From: Verrucomicrobiota bacterium
GTDB lineage: Bacteria > Verrucomicrobiota > Verrucomicrobiae > Limisphaerales > UBA11358
Reading direction: 5' to 3'
NCBI GenBank assembly: GCA_014860005.1
Contig: JACZKP010000118.1
Span: forward strand, 1 to 17,100
DNA length: 17,100 nucleotides
Under the pieces are notes generated by a model. The model had not been told where the DNA came from, did not search any database, and was given only the letters and a program-made list of their open reading frames with translations. A program made the position numbers and the translations under genes. Below, one piece after another: positions 16,024 to 17,100 of the stretch (position 1 is the first letter of the stretch; each line of letters opens with the position of its first letter).

Positions 16024-16163
16024 GTAGCGGCGACGCCTCGTCGCCAGAAGGTGAAAGCGACGCCCTCGTCGCTGGAATGTCTGCCGTCAAACGGTGCGTC
16101 GGATTCAAGCAAGGCGACGGGGTCGTCGCCACCACACCCATGCGACGAGGCGTCGCATTTACC
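16024..16163 (+). repeat. Palindromic GCGACG-type repeat, family B, copy 2
   Basis: Four hairpin units are seen: 16029-16045 (GGCGACG-cct-CGTCGCC), 16056-16073 (AGCGACG-ccct-CGTCGCT), 16113-16130 (GGCGACG-gggt-CGTCGCC) and 16141-16157 (TGCGACG-agg-CGTCGCA). The 10-nt gaps inside each pair are equal, and the loops are mirrored (cct, ccct then gggt, agg). The whole element is the inverted counterpart of 13201-13336. Confidence 0.85.
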
Positions 16164-16192
16164 AATGCGCCGACTGCGGGGTTCGCTCCGCG

Positions 16193-16426
16193 TTTGCTCC
16201 GCCTCCGCATTTGCTCGTAATGCCTCAGTCTTGCCCGGTTGTAGCGCAGATTTCCAATCTGCTGTATCGCCGAATTCCATTCGGCAGATCGGTCGAACGC
16301 ACGGAAACGCGGGCGCTTGCCAAGGCCAGCGGATTGGAAATCCGCGATACGGCAGGATGGAATCCTGCGCTACGAGCATTCTCGCCGGGCAAGACTGAGG
16401 CATTACATTTGCTCCGCTTCCGCATT
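16193..16426. repeat. 19-nt direct repeats flanking repeat C
   Basis: TTTGCTCCGCCTCCGCATT at 16193-16211 recurs as TTTGCTCCGCTTCCGCATT at 16408-16426 with one mismatch. They lie 6 nt and 2 nt outside the ends of repeat C, so they may be an altered target duplication or an older flanking repeat. Confidence 0.6.
16218..16405. repeat. MITE-like element with perfect 21-bp terminal inverted repeats, family C
   Basis: The ends 16218-16238 and 16385-16405 are perfect 21-bp inverted repeats starting TAATGCCTCAG. Inside are four 17-nt hairpin units with 7-nt arms and 3-nt loops: 16246-16262 (GCAGATT-tcc-AATCTGC), 16269-16285 (GCCGAAT-tcc-ATTCGGC), 16329-16345 (GCGGATT-gga-AATCCGC) and 16352-16368 (GCAGGAT-gga-ATCCTGC). 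Both pairs have the same 23-nt period. There is no internal gene; at 188 bp it has the form of a non-autonomous mobile element. Confidence 0.85.
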
Positions 16427-16483
16427 GCCGTCCCGCGCGGCTTCGTGTAAACCCCCCGCCATGCCGGGCCGGGAAAAAAAAAA

Positions 16484-16507
16484 AAGCCCCATCTTTCGAT
16501 GGGGCTT
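16484..16507 (-). terminator. Strong intrinsic terminator, leftward
   Basis: A 10-bp stem (AAGCCCCATC at 16484-16493 with GATGGGGCTT at 16498-16507) and a 4-nt loop. On the minus strand it is followed by a run of 12 T residues (A12 at 16474-16485 on the plus strand). This shows that something is transcribed leftward from the region right of 16507. Confidence 0.85.
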
Positions 16508-16544
16508 GTAATTGAGGACGGAGATTCGACCTCTATTTATTTTT

Positions 16545-16745
16545 TTAATACGGCCGGTTGCTCTCGTCCTCAAAGTCTTCTCCTGCTTCATTGGCTGCAG
16601 CCAGGGCGATCTCAGTCATCGTCCGCATTTCTCCGAACTGGCCCCCGACCTTTCTGCAAGCCATTGGCCGCGGAAGGATCGGTTTGTCAGCGACGATGGA
16701 ATTGATCAAATTCTGCGTATGGTTAACCATAAGTGACCGAAGCAT
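16545..16745 (-). CDS. Possible small protein, hypothetical
   Basis: An open frame of up to 66 codons whose stop lies 38 nt before a strong leftward terminator, which is the main support. The C-terminus is acidic (MTEIALAAANEAGEDFED then ESNRPY). No Shine-Dalgarno site precedes the Met at 16745 or 16730; a later ATG, near 16640, follows GGAGAA and would give a peptide of under 35 residues. No family is recognised. The transcript may instead be a non-coding RNA. Confidence 0.35.
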   Translation of the reverse strand: MLRSLMVNHTQNLINSIVADKPILPRPMACRKVGGQFGEMRTMTEIALAAANEAGEDFEDESNRPY

Positions 16746-16910
16746 GCTTCAGACTTGTTACCCCGCGCTATCGGGAGAATACCTGCCTGAATTGTTTCGT
16801 GGCGAAAGGATGGACCGATGGGGTAGGGAAAGACCCCATTTGAATGTTCAGCGGGCTGGATTAGCTTCCGGGTGTCTGAATGAAGTATTCACTTACAACG
16901 TTTGGACTAG

Positions 16911-16937
16911 GAGCGACTCTTCGGAGTCGCTCGAATT
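16911..16937 (+). terminator. Intrinsic terminator with UUCG tetraloop, rightward
   Basis: A perfect 9-bp stem GAGCGACTC (16911-16919) and GAGTCGCTC (16924-16932) around TTCG, followed by GAATTTTT. Stem, ultrastable loop and T-tract make a textbook rightward terminator, although no rightward gene precedes it within 2 kb. An unseen small RNA or a dispersed hairpin repeat are the options. Confidence 0.65.
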
Positions 16938-17057
16938 TTTCATACTAGTCGGTCGCCAACGGGCGCATCTTGACACTGCCCCCGAGAATGTGGTTAAGAA
17001 GCGGCTGTGAACGGTTCCTCATCCGGTCGGAAGGAAAAACTCAACCAAAGGAAACGG

Positions 17058-17100
17058 ATGAACCCTGAGCCTGAGCGGCCGCGCACGTTGCGGGAGATCG
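17058..17100 (+). CDS. Start of an unidentified gene (partial, possibly LacI-type regulator)
   Basis: ATG at 17058 with AAGGA at 17048-17052 (5-nt spacing) opens a frame that runs off the window: MNPEPERPRTLREI. The RTLREI segment resembles the first helix of LacI-family DNA-binding domains (typically VTLRDIA), which are common in Verrucomicrobia, but 14 residues are too few to decide. A TTGACA box at 16970-16975 may belong to its promoter. Confidence 0.5.
   Translation, partial: MNPEPERPRTLREI

Larger units (their letters stand above)
15911..17057. other. Long non-coding region rich in repeats and terminators
   Basis: Apart from a doubtful 66-codon frame, no gene is seen for over 1.1 kb. 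It contains repeat B copy 2 (16024-16163), direct repeats at 16193-16211 and 16408-16426, repeat C (16218-16405), a leftward terminator (16484-16507) and a rightward terminator (16911-16937). A perfect -35 box TTGACA at 16970-16975 lies upstream of the gene at 17058, but the matching -10 (around 16994-16999) is poor. Confidence 0.6.

Noticed and set aside
16510..16573. tRNA- or tmRNA-like end: 9-bp acceptor-like stem with an adjacent GTCGAAT loop on the minus strand
   Set aside because: Only about 62 nt, with no anticodon arm, no D-arm and no CCA; the loop stem has mismatches. Probably a chance fold.
16558..17010. 150-codon plus-strand frame
   Set aside because: It crosses the rightward terminator hairpin at 16911-16937 (translated as RSDSSESL) and has no ribosome site or recognisable domain.

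Overview
The window looks like a chromosomal segment of a GC-rich soil or freshwater Verrucomicrobiota (Pedosphaera/Limisphaera-like). That assignment is inference. It rests on the gene mix (ligase-associated Lhr-type helicase with PdeM, Ku with a split LigD, Mn-catalase, DUF892 ferritin-like protein, type III PKS cassette), on the weak Shine-Dalgarno sites, and on intergenic spaces filled with palindromic repeats typical of this phylum. No rRNA, tRNA, CRISPR array or prophage was seen.

Layout. Positions 1-112 hold the end of an IS4-type transposase, followed by a palindromic repeat (133-317). From about 356 to 3741 there is a translationally coupled DNA-repair pair: a ligase-associated DEXH helicase and the metallophosphoesterase PdeM. 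At 4000-4525 there is a small membrane protein and what looks like a broken piece of a Na+/H+ antiporter. At 4630-7423 a tight three-gene biosynthetic operon encodes a type III polyketide synthase, a SAM methyltransferase and an FAD oxidoreductase. A Mn-catalase follows (7528-8331). It converges, across a repeat, on a leftward NHEJ operon (12226 down to 8581): Ku, LigD phosphoesterase-ligase, a stand-alone LigD polymerase, and a 101-residue conserved protein. A DUF892 ferritin-like gene (12962-12432) lies upstream of Ku. The rest is gene-poor and repeat-rich: a small lipoprotein (13700-14017), a secreted HExxH protease-like gene interrupted by an in-frame TGA (15910-14582), several repeat elements, two clear intrinsic terminators, and the first codons of a rightward gene at 17058.

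How the genes may work together. The helicase/PdeM pair and the NHEJ operon both serve DNA damage repair. The Mn-catalase and ferritin-like protein would limit peroxide and iron damage, so much of the window reads as a desiccation/oxidative-stress and break-repair neighbourhood. The PKS trio is a separate small-molecule pathway.

The most unusual structure is in the repeats. Three sequence-unrelated families (133-317; 13201-13336 and 16024-16163; 16218-16405) contain units of about 17 nt made of two 7-nt complementary arms around a 3-nt (sometimes 4-nt) loop. In two of the families these units are set as mirrored pairs, which suggests a shared structural logic independent of primary sequence.
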